Of a DNA stretch of 64,000 nt, positions 12,448-23,290 are shown in pieces (position 1 is the stretch's first letter; each line of letters begins with the position of its first letter). Below the pieces are notes generated by a model that searched no databases, had not been told where the DNA came from, and saw nothing but the letters and a program-made list of their open reading frames with translations. The DNA lies in assembly GCA_963576475.1 (NCBI GenBank), contig OY754970.1, positions 39,131,447-39,195,446 on the forward strand. The letters are read 5' to 3'. Source of the DNA: Molanna angustata. Taxonomy: Eukaryota > Arthropoda > Insecta > Trichoptera > Molannidae. A program made the translations under genes and the position numbers.

Positions 12448-12488
12448 CGAAACACATAGTATATTTACTTAATATACTATGTGTTTCG
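12448..12488. repeat. 18-bp palindrome, 5-bp spacer
   Basis: The arms 12448-12465 and 12471-12488 are exact reverse complements. It lies 20 bp beyond the P1 repeat. Confidence 0.8.
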
Positions 12489-12489
12489 T

Positions 12490-13611
12490 TAATCAAAAAC
12501 GAATGAACATTATTCACAGTGTTATTAGTCGTAAGAAAACTTGTATATTATATTCAATGATATAATAATTACATATCTAAATCGACTATATACTTAAATC
12601 TAATAATGAAATGAATACTCCATTGTCTTAATATACCTGTCTACAATGTTTTACAGAAAATACAAACTTCAAGATAAATTCATAATCAATATTAATCATT
12701 ATGTTAATGATCGATTCTGTTTCCAAGTTTTGTAACAAATAATTGACGAAACAACTAGTCTTTGAAAAGTATAATAAACCAAGGTTTCAAATAATAATTT
12801 ACATTCATCTTGGTAAGTCAATAGCCATTGTTCAGAAATTTTAGTACATCACAAGTTAAGACCATGATCCCTTAACTACAATTAATTTTTCATCAAAATT
12901 ACGTTTTGCTTCGTAATGAATTCCGAATTCGTGATCTCTCAAATTACACAAATCTTCTCGTAATTTTTGATTTCGTCTTTTGAAATTCAATTGAATGCGA
13001 GATAAATTTATTTTACCCTTTCAAAAATTTTTGAAGAGTCGATGATTTATAAATGAATTCTTAATTATAAAATAACTTCCTTTCTGTAGAAAACTAAGTA
13101 TATTTTACGTAAATTGCTCATTAAAATGAATTTTACGGACGAAAATAAGGAATATTTGCTCAATTTTTAACGGACTTCCAAAAACGGAGAGTTCCATTTC
13201 AATCGTATCTTCTGATTGGTTGCATTTCAATTTCGTCAAGATCTGATTATGGGATCCATAAGAAAAATATCAAACTTTTCTTCAATATGCACTTCACGGA
13301 TTAGAACTCTTTACAAAATTGTCCGATTTTGATAATTCTTTTTTAATAGAAAGGGAATGCTTCAGAGATGATCACACATATGAATTTCATCAAGTTTTGA
13401 TGAAGAGACTTATGAGAAAAAATCATCACACTTTTCAATTTACTAAGGCGCCTGCGATCTGCTGGTACGAATAACATGTCTTACAGATTACGATTATATG
13501 GGTGTCAACCGATTTCGATGTTTGTGTTGGAAAGGAGTTTTTTCATCTTTTTCTTTTTCCTTGAGCATGACAGAGTGGTCCACTAACTCCACCATCCACC
13601 ACCCGTCGATT
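12490..13611. other. AT-rich stretch without recognised feature
   Basis: About 1.1 kb with no recognisable gene or repeat end. A run of TTTA at 13615 begins the next element. Confidence 0.5.
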
Positions 13612-14266
13612 TTTTAAAATTTATTTATTTATTTATTTAGGGACAAATACAGTCTTAAAATACTAAAATGGAAACACTATAAAATAAAAACAAACAGACC
13701 AATTACATATGTCCACAGATATTAAATATAAAACATTTTAAACATCATAAATTTAAATATAACTAAGATATAAGTATGTTTGCCTGTGACGGGAAAGGAA
13801 AAGGATGGGAAAAGGATTGTGACAGTTAAATTGTTATATTTCTGTTACAAACAACAACTCAAAATGTAAATAAAAGTATACAAAAGATAATATTAGAAAA
13901 AACACAAATAACTAACAAAAAAAAAATTCAACATACGAGTTCATGCTATGCACTTATAGAGAGAATTTTTGTATGCGTTATTACTAGCGGTGAATATATC
14001 AGAATGTGTGATACTGGCTGAGAGGTTGATATTATAGAAGTAACAAGCCCTTTTGATAAACTCATTTTGATTAGAATTAGTGTTACTTCGAGGAACATAA
14101 AACAAGTAGTTCAATCTGCCATTTCGCAACGGCGCATGGAAATTAATTTTATATAATAAATCAGGACAGTCAACTTTTGAATTAATAATTTTAAAGAGAA
14201 ACATTTGATCCGCAACTTCTCTCCTGTGTACGATTTTTTTCATTCGGAAATGTTTCTCAATTTCAT
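13612..14266 (-). mobile_element. LINE A, 3' part (split by LINE B)
   Basis: The minus-strand frame ends a LINE polyprotein: EIEKHFRMKKIVHRREVADQ, then MFLFKIINSKVDCPDLLYK and a conserved last block with FIKRACYFYNIN and SDIF. The stop is at 13941. The 3' UTR runs to an (AAAT)n tail at 13615-13640. The upstream residues (RFLKFLNFKSYNIYSSYDE) lie 3 kb away at 17239-17325, because LINE B inserted here. The target-site duplication is TCAATTTCAT at 14257-14266 and 17239-17248. Confidence 0.8.
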
Positions 14267-17238
14267 ACTTACTTTACTTTACTTTTCGGATGGCTAGGCT
14301 CTTCTGCGCCCAGTAAAGGCTGCGTCCATGAAGCTCGCTAGAGCCTTAGATCTAATCCCCGCAGCCAGTCCACTGCCGCTTGTTTTGCCCCGTGGATGTC
14401 CTCCAGCTCCCCAGGAAAACTGCGCAGCGGGCACTCTTCTACAATGTGGCGGATCGTTTGGAGTTCAGCGCCACAGTCACACTCCGGCAATTCCCTCTTT
14501 CCCCACTTCCACAGGAGATAGTTGCAGCATCCCATATCTGTTCTTATTCTGTTGAGCTGCACCCAGGCTCTGCGAGGGAGGTCAAACCCAGGGACACGAA
14601 TGTTGGGATCCCGGACCAGATTATTGTTTCTCACTCCTGAGTCTGTCCACAGGGCCCTCCATTCATCCTCAATACTAACACTTTCCTCCTCCACTCCCCA
14701 TATTGGTTTTCGGGACTTTAGTCTCATTCTTGGTGGTTGAGTGATATAGGAGTATACTGGTAGCGTTGGATTTTCTTTTATCCTTTTGACCTCCTTTACG
14801 GTAGCCTGATATCTCCTGATTGAAGGAGGGGCGATGTTAGAAAGAACGTGAAGCCACGGGACCGGGGCAGATTTCACTGTACCAGCAATGGTTCTCATTG
14901 ATTGGTTCAGTTCGGCGTCTATTCGTCCACAGTGCGAGCTCCTCGCCCACACAGGGGAACAATATTCCGCCGTGCTGTAAACCAGAGCCATTGCTGAAGT
15001 CCGCAGTGTTTCAGCACTGCTGCCCCATGTTGTACCAGCCAGTTTTGAGATGATGTTGTTTCTGGATTTAATCTTATTTTTTACCTGCTCTATGTGCCGC
15101 TTGTAAGTAAGTGATCTGTCTAACTTTACCCCCAGATATTTAGGAAATTTTTCGTTTGGGATCCTCTCCGTGCCAATGTGTATATTAAGTTCCCTATTTG
15201 CCTCTTGGTTGTTAAGATGGAGGGCCAACGCAACAGTCTTTTTAGGGTTCAGTTGAAGATGCCAGTTCTGGTAGTGTTTCTGAAGGATCTCCAAGTCCGC
15301 GTTCAAAGTACGTTCCAGCTCCTCAAAGGTTTTGGCTTGTATGATTACTGCCATATCGTCAGCATAGGTGAATTTAGTTGACGAGGTTTTTGGCACATCC
15401 GCCGTGTAGACATTGAATAAGATCGGGGACAATACCGATCCTTGAGGGAGTCCGTTCTGTAGAAACCTGGGACTGCTGACATCGCCGCTGAGGTGAACTC
15501 TAATCTTTCTGTTGGAAAGCATGTTGTCGAGTAGCTTAACTATTTTTTGAGAGCCTAGGATATTGGCAACCTTATATAACAGACCCCTCTTCCACACGGT
15601 GTCATATGCCGCTGTTAAGTCCAGAAGCACTAAGCCCGATTTTTTTCCCTCCTGGAATCCATTTTCCACATATGTGGTCAGTGCCAGAACCTGTTCGCAT
15701 GTACTTCTGCCTTGTCGGAAACCAGCCTGTTCCGGGGGTAGGGCCAACTCAAAGATGGGCGTGAGTCTCCTTGACAAGATTCTCTCAAACAGCTTGTATA
15801 TAACTGAAAGCAATGAGATTGGGCGGTAGCTCTTGGGGTCTTGTGGTGATTTACCGGGCTTCAAGGTGGCAATGACCTTTGCTTCCAGCCACTGCTTGGG
15901 CACTTGTCCCTTGTTTATGACAGCAGAGAAGTATCTTGCCAGCCACAGTTTGGCTCGGTCTCCCAAACATTTCAGGAATTCGGGGAGAATATTATCAGCT
16001 CCCGCTGCCTTGCCCTTTTTGACCTGCTTCAGAGCAGCCTCCACCTCCTCCAATACCACTTCTTCTGTGAGATTGTGTTTATCCACATCGTTTAGTAGGC
16101 TGAATTTAGTTAGCTCTTTAATTTGGCGTTTCTGTTGCTTGGGTGGTTTAATGTTGGAAGTTTGGAATATGGAGCTTACTAATTGATTGACTCCAATGGT
16201 ATGTTCCTTTTTGGACGGAGGAGCCGATCCGAGTTTGCGGAGTAGTGACCAGCTTTTTCTGCTGGAGTGGGTGAAATCCATCTGTTCCATTTGTTCGGTC
16301 CATCTCTTGCATCTCTCTTCATTTAAGAGATCAATAAGGTGATGTGCTGTTTCCTCATTTCCTGTTTGTTCATACTCCTTTAGAACTTTTTCGCATTCGG
16401 CATTCCAACCTGGGGTGTAGTTTTGGCGGCAGCCCCTTGGGATTGCTTTTTTCGCAGCTGCTTTGAGTAATCCAATAAAACGGTCATAATTTGGAGCTAC
16501 CGGTTTAATTCTGTTCACATTTGCCTCTATGTGTGATGTGTACAAATTCCAGTTTGCCTTTTTTAGGTTCCATCTTGGAATCTGTGGTTGATGTAATACC
16601 GGTATGTGCAGTCCCACCTCCACAATGACTGGGGAGTGTTGGCTTTTTGGGAATTTCTGAAGTATGTCTTTTTTGCTCAATAGTGGTACACCCAATTTGT
16701 TTGTGGAGACGAAACACAGATCTGGAGAAGTGGTGCTCCGCCATCTGCCGGAGTGGAAGGTGCCTCCCTGTTTGGAGTCATATAGGAGGTGCAGGTTATG
16801 TAAAGTAGCCCACTCCGTTATCGCTTCCCCATCTCTGTCCTCATCTGAATATCCCCATTGTGTGCTGCGTGAATTAAAATCTCCTATAATAATACATGGA
16901 TGTTCATGGTATTGTGGAAGTTCCTGTGGTTGCCAATTTCTAGATGGAGGTTTGTATACATTAACTACGGTGAGGTCACCCAGCTTTATGGATATGGAAT
17001 TTGTATCTTCTCCCAGAGCGATGGCCTCTCCTGATTTTTCGGTTCTGACATATGTTGCTATTCCGTGTTTATTATGGCCCTTGGAGTTTATCAAAGTAAA
17101 ACCGGAAATCTCCAGTTTTCGTGTATCGTTCTCCCCTATGTGGGTCTCTTGGATGGTCAATATGTCCACCTCCTTCATCATTTTAGAGAGAATCTCCGCC
17201 TTCGCTCTAGTGAGGCCCTCCACCTCTTCAATTTCAAT
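14267..17238 (-). mobile_element. LINE B: non-LTR retrotransposon with a long open frame
   Basis: A nearly full-length LINE insertion. From 5' to 3' on the minus strand it holds an apurinic-type endonuclease domain, a reverse transcriptase and a C-terminal C-C-H-C segment. The 3' end is a TAAAG/TAAG repeat (14267-14290). The 10-bp duplication TCAATTTCAT flanks it. The 5' end is truncated shortly inside the endonuclease start. It interrupts LINE A. Confidence 0.85.
14338..17223 (-). CDS. LINE B ORF2: endonuclease / reverse transcriptase
   Basis: A single open frame of about 961 codons. The first ATG-equivalent is GTG; an in-frame stop lies a few codons upstream, and the usual first beta-strand of the endonuclease is missing, so the protein is N-terminally clipped by some 10-20 residues. 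Endonuclease motifs: IQETHIG (about residue 25), GDFNSR (about 115), then a TSPDLCF strand. Reverse transcriptase: YRPISLLS, DLTAAYDTV, QGSVLSPILFN and the catalytic FTYADDMA. The C-terminus has CDCGAELQTIRHIVEEC, a presumed zinc-binding segment. No RNase H follows. Known members nick target DNA and copy their RNA at the nick. The lack of internal stops suggests recent insertion. The clade is not assigned. Confidence 0.88.
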   Translation of the reverse strand: MEGLTRAKAEILSKMMKEVDILTIQETHIGENDTRKLEISGFTLINSKGHNKHGIATYVRTEKSGEAIALGEDTNSISIKLGDLTVVNVYKPPSRNWQPQELPQYHEHPCIIIGDFNSRSTQWGYSDEDRDGEAITEWATLHNLHLLYDSKQGGTFHSGRWRSTTSPDLCFVSTNKLGVPLLSKKDILQKFPKSQHSPVIVEVGLHIPVLHQPQIPRWNLKKANWNLYTSHIEANVNRIKPVAPNYDRFIGLLKAAAKKAIPRGCRQNYTPGWNAECEKVLKEYEQTGNEETAHHLIDLLNEERCKRWTEQMEQMDFTHSSRKSWSLLRKLGSAPPSKKEHTIGVNQLVSSIFQTSNIKPPKQQKRQIKELTKFSLLNDVDKHNLTEEVVLEEVEAALKQVKKGKAAGADNILPEFLKCLGDRAKLWLARYFSAVINKGQVPKQWLEAKVIATLKPGKSPQDPKSYRPISLLSVIYKLFERILSRRLTPIFELALPPEQAGFRQGRSTCEQVLALTTYVENGFQEGKKSGLVLLDLTAAYDTVWKRGLLYKVANILGSQKIVKLLDNMLSNRKIRVHLSGDVSSPRFLQNGLPQGSVLSPILFNVYTADVPKTSSTKFTYADDMAVIIQAKTFEELERTLNADLEILQKHYQNWHLQLNPKKTVALALHLNNQEANRELNIHIGTERIPNEKFPKYLGVKLDRSLTYKRHIEQVKNKIKSRNNIISKLAGTTWGSSAETLRTSAMALVYSTAEYCSPVWARSSHCGRIDAELNQSMRTIAGTVKSAPVPWLHVLSNIAPPSIRRYQATVKEVKRIKENPTLPVYSYITQPPRMRLKSRKPIWGVEEESVSIEDEWRALWTDSGVRNNNLVRDPNIRVPGFDLPRRAWVQLNRIRTDMGCCNYLLWKWGKRELPECDCGAELQTIRHIVEECPLRSFPGELEDIHGAKQAAVDWLRGLDLRL

Positions 17239-17330
17239 TCAATTTCATCATAAGAACTGTATATGTTATAAGATTTGAAATTTAAGAATTTTAGAAATCG
17301 TTTTTGGTCTCTCTCTAGTCGAAAAAAAAA
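17239..17330 (-). mobile_element. LINE A, 5' remnant beyond LINE B
   Basis: Minus-strand residues RFLKFLNFKSYNIYSSYDE run directly into EIEKHFRMKK of 13612-14266 when LINE B and one copy of the duplication are removed. The 5' limit is an A-rich run at about 17323-17350. Confidence 0.7.
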
Positions 17331-18225
17331 TAAATAAAAAAAAAAAAATTTAAAATTTAAAATGACTTTTATTTAATAAAAACGATCATCTAATTTGACA
17401 ATTTCTGATTATCTGTAGATAAATAATTTAGATTAAATAAACATATCTAAAATTAATTCGCATGTACCTACTCTCACCAAAAAGGATAATTTTGCACAAA
17501 TTTCGATGTAAATTCTTTCAACACGGCTTTTTTTATTTAAATTCACTTGTTGAGTAACCGGCAAAGATCCTGTATTATGGCGTTGCCGTGCTGAACACAA
17601 AGGTTGGGATTTTAGCTTGCGGTTGATAGATGCGCAAACCTTGCCCCTCTGTGCCGAAAATTGTAGAGATATTTGCCGATACTTTTACAAATGGTGATGA
17701 TAAAAATCGCATTATCAAATAAGATGAAATCTATTCTCCGACAGAATTGCTTACTACTAGAATATTGTATAGTGCAAATACTAATAAAAATCCTGGATTA
17801 CGTCAACTAGCACTGCAAACTAACACAAGACATAATAAATGTCTGTTTTGAAATCAAAGATGAAATCATCCGAGTAATATCGTGACATCTTTAGGGAAGA
17901 AGCTTAACAAGTATAAGTATGATAAATTATATTGGCTAAACAGTTTCTATAGATTCATGGTCAGTACTAGTTGTAAAGCGTCATTTTCTGTCGTCATTGT
18001 AATAATTCTACGAGCAGGTACCTACTTATTTATCAATTCATTAATATAAATCTGTTTTTCGCGATTTTTACCTGTTTATAGTAGCACGTAATTTAGGCAT
18101 ATTCTGTGTTTCGTGGATAATAATTTAATTTGATAAAACATAAATCGTCTACCGCTCGCCGCCACGTTCCGTCACTAAATTCAAAGTAATGCGACTTTTG
18201 AGTCGGCATGCTGGGTTCGATCTAG
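17331..18225. other. AT-rich stretch without recognised feature
   Basis: I see no coding signal or identified repeat here. Confidence 0.45.
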
Positions 18226-18335
18226 ATCAGAGGTCGGCAAACTTTTGAGACAAAGGGCCAGATTCAGAAATTCAAAGTGAATGGTGGGGCTACAGAAGTA
18301 AAACACTAACTTCCCTCATAATATTTAATAAAAAA
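18225..18335. mobile_element. hAT-type MITE end, fragment
   Basis: Contains AGGTCGGCAAACTTTTGAG followed by AAAGGGCCA. A similar motif in reverse is at 42290-42370. Ends of this form are common in hAT-derived elements of animals. The element's other end was not found. Confidence 0.35.
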
Positions 18336-18402
18336 ATCTCAATTGTGAAAAATTAGGTATACAAATATGGAGAAATAAATATATTTTATTATTATTTTTT
18401 TT

Positions 18403-18572
18403 TTAAAAGAATGAATATGTTCTTGTATAACAAGTACATATACATCCTTATACATTCCCTAAACTAAGCATAAATGTTTGTACTATAGGTGAATGGAAAT
18501 CGGTCGTGGCAGGATTCGAACTCGCGACCTCTGGGTTGCTAGCCCAGCGCGCTAACCGCTCTGCCACCACCC
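18403..18572 (-). mobile_element. tRNA-derived SINE1, copy 1
   Basis: The 5' part on the minus strand is tRNA-like: A box TGGCAGAGCGGTTAGCG, anticodon arm CTGGG-CTAGCAA-CCCAG, B box GAGTTCGAATCC. A roughly 90-bp body follows, ending ACAAGAACATATTCATT and an A/T tail. The loop would give anticodon AGC (Ala), while the other three copies read AGT (Thr). Not a functional tRNA: no 3' end processing site, and it is embedded in a repeat. Confidence 0.8.
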
Positions 18573-18861
18573 ATTTAAAATATTCAATGTATATTTCGTT
18601 TTCCATGAATTCATAAAAACAAAACTTTGCCACGCAGCGAAAAAAATCCAATTATCTAATATAGGTCAGTCCTAATAACAAAATTCATTCTTCTTTTGAT
18701 TTTTTCGTTACTACAAGTATTCGACAGAGTTTTAAATTTTATTTATATAATACAATACATTACTCAAAATACACAATCATTAGATTAAAAAAAATACACG
18801 AAAATAAATAACATATTGCCCTTTAACAGTGTGTAAAGTAGACATTTAAAAACAAAAAATA

Positions 18862-19441
18862 TATACAGGGTGCCCCAAAAGTCAACAATAAGCTGATTAC
18901 TGGATATAGACGAGGCTGTGTTTCTCGAACATATATTAAAGTAAAAGTATAGTTAAAATGCTTTGATTTTATAAAATTGTTCATAACTTTTAGTGTTGCA
19001 TTGAAATCTAATACCGTCAAACGACGCATTTTTGAACAATTTCATGAAATCAAAGTATTTTGACCATACTATTACCGTTACTTTTGCTGAAACACAAACA
19101 AGTTATGACGGTTTATAAAAAAATGGGGTAAAAATTTAAGTCTCTTATTTTGGCAACAGATTTTTTTTATAAACCGTGAAAATCGACACCCTGGACCACA
19201 TTTTTAGGTCCTGTGGCTATTTTCAAATTTCACAGTTTTATTTTTAGTTACGTAATCCTGAATAATCATGATATTAGTCACAGGTGCAATTAAAACCACG
19301 CATGCTTAGTTTAGATATAAAAAATATTGAATAAAAAGACTACAAATACACTTCAACCTTTAAAAAATATACTACACTGACCATGGTAAATTTCATTAAA
19401 AGATAGCACAATTATCAAAATTTTAAAATGGTACCCTGTAT
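18862..19441. mobile_element. Putative DNA transposon remnant with TACAGGGT ends
   Basis: The left end reads ATATACAGGGTGCC (18861 onward) and the right end is its near inverse, GGTACCCTGTATATG (about 19430-19444). A second inverse end, CACCCTGG, is at 19187-19194, so the true right end is ambiguous. A TA duplication is possible. It encodes no transposase. Confidence 0.4.
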
Positions 19442-19829
19442 ATGCAGATATTTAATAAATATTATTAAGTAACAAAATTTTAATGAATAATAATGAATAG
19501 TAACTGGTTTCATACGGAGAACGGATATTGCAATAATATGGTTTATATTCATAACTGAACCTATAACAAATGACAAAGTCATAAATGATTTAGTGTAATT
19601 AATAAAGTAGACAAATAATTTAACCTGACCTATTATTTTATGGTTGAATTATTTGAATAAAGACCACAGATAATATAGAAGTGATAAAGACATACTCAAT
19701 TATACATATTTTGTTTTAATTAAATTGGCAATTTGGTTGGTCTATCGGGATGCATTTTTAACCAATTATTGTCAAACATTACAATTTTAAATTATCAAAT
19801 CACTCTAAAGTTACAATTAAAATTATTTT

Positions 19830-20053
19830 TCTTCTTCCTATCCTTCCCTCCACTGCTGGATGTAGGCCTCTTCCATCTGTCTCCATTTTTCTCTATTCTG
19901 TGCCGCTTCAATCCATTTCTTTCCGGCGACCACAACAATATGGTCGGCCCATCTCTTCTGTGGCCGACCGACACCCCTTTTGTTTTCCCATGGCCTACAC
20001 TTTAAAGACTTTGATTTTATTTCAGTTGAGCAGGGTGGTGCAATGCAACACAA
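19830..20053 (-). mobile_element. RTE-like LINE C-terminal fragment
   Basis: The minus-strand frame reads RGVGRPQKRWADHI, then AGKKWIEAAQNREKW and EEAYIQQW, the last conserved block of RTE-clade proteins (GRPxxRWxDDI ... W...A.DR..W). The stop is at 19838. Only the 3' end is present. Confidence 0.75.
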
Positions 20054-20590
20054 ACCATATCATGTATACAACATTTAAAAATAAGGTATACATACAAATA
20101 AAAAGAATGACAGAAAAAAATCAAATATTATAATGCTGTAATGTGTATCTTCTGAAAACCTGCTATTGGTTTCCTTGTGAATATTACCTATCATTTATAT
20201 TTATTTTTTGTAAAAAAAAAACTGGTATTTAAATAAATAAATAAATAAAATTATATATTCAGGGATTGTCATCGCTTCTTCTTCGGAGGTCGTATCATAA
20301 TCACAATGTTTGTATCCATATCCATAATTGTCCACTTTTGAGCATTTTATTCTAAAACGTTCGTATGAACTTTTGATCCCATGTAAATAGTGTGACCATT
20401 ATCGTCAAAGTTTTAGGAACATATTTTTATCATTTCATTTATAAAAAATAAACATATATTTTCGATGTAATGTTAAGATTGGTTATTTTACTTGATAAGT
20501 GTAGGTACATTTTTACTTCAAATCATATCAAATCAAAAGTCATTTTCGTTCGTTTATTCAAATATTTTCAAATATTTTGTTTTAGGTTAG
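20054..20590. other. AT-rich stretch without recognised feature
   Basis: Includes AAAT repeats near 20230. No gene recognised. Confidence 0.45.
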
Positions 20591-20599
20591 GTTCGAGAG

Positions 20600-21095
20600 T
20601 CAGAGAGAAAATTGGTGTCGGATGTGGTGCAAAAAGTATTTAAGACCTACGGATAATATGGTGTTGACGGAGAATGTTGCGTGTTCTATGGACGGACTCC
20701 TGTGAGAAACAATATTTTCATATCAAATGAACTACAGATAAAGGATCGTCTAGCTCTGGGGGGCTACTTGTTTATGATGAGACAGGCGTGGAAATCGAAG
20801 AACTGAAAGTACTACAGGAGTAGCGATGGCTCCCTGTGATAGTCTAGTGTACCGTGGCGCTGTCGAGGGGGTAACCCTCGCCGAGACTGACGGATCTCCA
20901 TGATTGTGGTTGGACTCTTAGTGGTAGTGGTATGAAATATGCATGATAGTAGTTCTTGTTTCGTCCGGAGAGCAGCCGCTCCGGGGATGAACAGAACACT
21001 TGTTTCTATAACGTTCACAATGGAGTGGGGTAGGTGACTGCGACTTTTCCTATTAATGTACTTGTTTAACAAGGACATATTCATTTAAAAAAAAA
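20600..21095 (+). mobile_element. Putative LINE 3' UTR sharing its tail with SINE1
   Basis: A block with higher GC than its flanks. It ends TGTACTTGTTTAACAAGG then ACATATTCATTT and an A-run (21057-21096). The same ~30-bp tail ends SINE1 copies at 50.5 and 54.7 kb. The minus-strand frame at 20812-21084 is probably incidental. I infer that this is the 3' end of the LINE whose machinery moved SINE1. The LINE coding part is absent. Confidence 0.45.
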
Positions 21096-21212
21096 ACACA
21101 TGTCCCTCCATTCTCCACATATCCCTCCGGGGGGGCGCTAGAGTTTCAGATACTTTAGGGCTTTGCCCCCCTGAAGTAGTATCTGAAAGAAACACTGCTC
21201 GCCTATTGACCA

Positions 21213-21398
21213 GGGGGGGGGCAAGTCTGGTCTACCGGCGGAATCAAAACCACCCATGTTTACCCATATCATGAATATAAGTATCTTATGGAGTTCTATA
21301 ATATCTTAAGATGTTATAGAACTCCATATGATAATTATATCTATGATATGAGTAATCACGAGGGTTTTGATTTCGCCGTAGACTTACCCCCTCTGTTT
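21213..21398. mobile_element. Foldback MITE, GGCAAGTCTGG family, copy 1
   Basis: About 185 bp, almost entirely inverted repeat. The left end is GGGGGCAAGTCTGGTCTACC and the right end its inverse with GTAGACTTACCCCC. The centre is GAGTTCTATAATATCTTAAG with its complement. The same family is at 37489-37668. Confidence 0.8.
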
Positions 21399-21414
21399 AA
21401 AATACATTCTTCGA

Positions 21415-21650
21415 TAATTTGGACACATGAAGATCACCTGATGAACTTGATGCCAAATTAAAATCACCTGATGAACTTGAGAAGCTCGTCGTAGAAAATC
21501 AAGAGGTCTCTCATAGATCCAACGGAGTGACCTTGTCAATTCCGCTGAAAAAACTGGATGCTAAATACTGGATGACAAACACGCGAAAACAGATGGAAGA
21601 GGAATATATCAAGCAGTACCTAATTGAGAGAAGAATTATTGTTGCATGAT
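21415..21650 (+). mobile_element. Degraded RTE-like LINE C-terminus
   Basis: Broken plus-strand frames retain SRKSRG, RSDLV, WMTNTRKQMEEEYIKQ, which align in order with the C-terminal block at 19830-20053. Contains a 24-bp direct repeat of ATCACCTGATGAACTTGA at 21433 and 21461. Confidence 0.45.
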
Positions 21651-22010
21651 TTTACAATAAATTGTCTATTTGAACAACAATAAAAAATATTAATGTCCAT
21701 CGGATTCAAAATAATGAACGTCCTAAAAATCCCGTTTATTATTAGGATAAAATCATTTTACAATTTACAAGCCGATAATAAAATAACACTGTCAAATAAT
21801 GTTCCGCACAAATTACTTAAAAAAAAAACATTTCAAACTACTTATCATCCCGTATCAAATATACTTAATATTATTATAACTAATCGCATTATTTATTATC
21901 CCTTTCAGAGCAGGTCGTTCATATTTTAACTCTAATATTTATGTAGGTAGATGGTCAAAAACGATAAAAAACGTCAACATACCAATAATTCCCTTAATTT
22001 AGTTTTCCGC

Positions 22011-22058
22011 TTCCAAATCTATATAATTCCATAGTAATGGAATTATATAGATTTGGAA
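22011..22058. repeat. Perfect 22-bp palindrome, 4-bp spacer
   Basis: The arms 22011-22032 and 22037-22058 are exact reverse complements. Confidence 0.85.
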
Positions 22059-22164
22059 ATAAATATTGGTTTGGTTAAATATTGTAATGATTTCTTCTTT
22101 TTCGTCGGCTCTCCTTCATCCAATAATGAACTTAGGCGTACCCCTGAGAACTGTGACTTACAAC

Positions 22165-22502
22165 ACGAGCCTGTCCCGACAGTAAGCTAAAATCATCCGC
22201 GTAATATGAATGCTAGACAAACGCGGTGCGCATGTGCAACGAAATGTCACTTATATCTTGAAATGTCACTTGTGTGAAATGTCTCATATTTCAAACTATT
22301 TTTTATTACATTTAAATCTAAATTCAAATACAATTTTAATTGGAAATGTCCATATTTGTGTGGATAAAAGCATAGAAAAGAGATACTTTGATAAAAATGA
22401 CATTTAATTGCACATGCGCACCGCGTTTGTTTAGCACAGTTTAGCATTTATATTACGCGCGGATGATTTTAGCTTACTGTCGGGACTGGTCGGGACGCTC
22501 GT
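22165..22502. mobile_element. MITE with long inverted repeats and 8-bp duplication
   Basis: A 338-bp element flanked by CTTACAAC at 22157-22164 and 22503-22510. Terminal inverted repeats of about 80-90 bp begin ACGAGC and contain GTCCCGACAGTAAGC and AAACGCGGTGCGCATGTGC. The right arm has an extra partial repeat of GTCCCGACCA. An 8-bp duplication is typical of hAT and P superfamilies. It has no transposase; the two opposing small frames inside are by-products of the palindrome. Confidence 0.85.
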
Positions 22503-22510
22503 CTTACAAC

Positions 22511-23048
22511 TGGCAAAAGAAGCGTTGTATTGATAATTTTATAAAATTATTGACGCGTTTCGTGCGACCTAATACGTCGTCAGAATAGTAATCATATTCT
22601 AGGTATTTTAATTATTTGTCAACAAACTCGATAAAAAAATATCATATTAATTTCACAATGATTTTAGTTAACAAGAAACTTTTCAGATAATTATCGTTTT
22701 TTTTTTAATAACACACGTAATATTTTAGCGGAAGTTCTTGTTAAAACAGACAGGTAAGTTAATGAAATTAAGCAGATGAGTATAAAATAGATATATCTAC
22801 TAATGAATAATCACGTGTCACGATTAGTAAACAATAATATGACCTTAACTTCTTACATCATAAACGTTAATCTTGTTTGTTGTATTAATATTTTTTACTG
22901 TGCATCATTTTATACCTTGAATCAAATATACATTAAGTTCAAAATAAATAAAATCCTAAACAGATATTTTTTATAAGATATTTCATACTACTGAAAATCC
23001 TGAGAATTTTATATGAGAAATATGTAGTGTTGGTAAATTATGACTATA
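22511..23048. other. AT-rich stretch without recognised feature
   Basis: No gene or repeat recognised. Confidence 0.5.
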
Positions 23049-23290
23049 AACTAGTTGCATGTAACACATGAGATCCAACTGTCGATGGATATAGCATATA
23101 TAATTGAAGAATACGTACCAAAGTATAAACACTTAAACACAAATTTATAAACATTTTAATATATTTTGTTTTCTATATAAAACATGTCGGTGTGTATGTC
23201 AGGATAGGATAGTATGGAGGTCAGTCTTTTTTTCCTCCTACCCAGAATATGAAAAAAGGATGATGGTATGTATGTTTCTTTGGAGATTAA

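Noticed and set aside
14328..17278. Several plus-strand frames up to 204 codons
   Set aside because: Antisense shadows of the LINE B coding frame, which carries all recognisable motifs.
22210..22447. Opposing frames of 65-66 codons
   Set aside because: Both are inside the palindromic MITE at 22165-22502.
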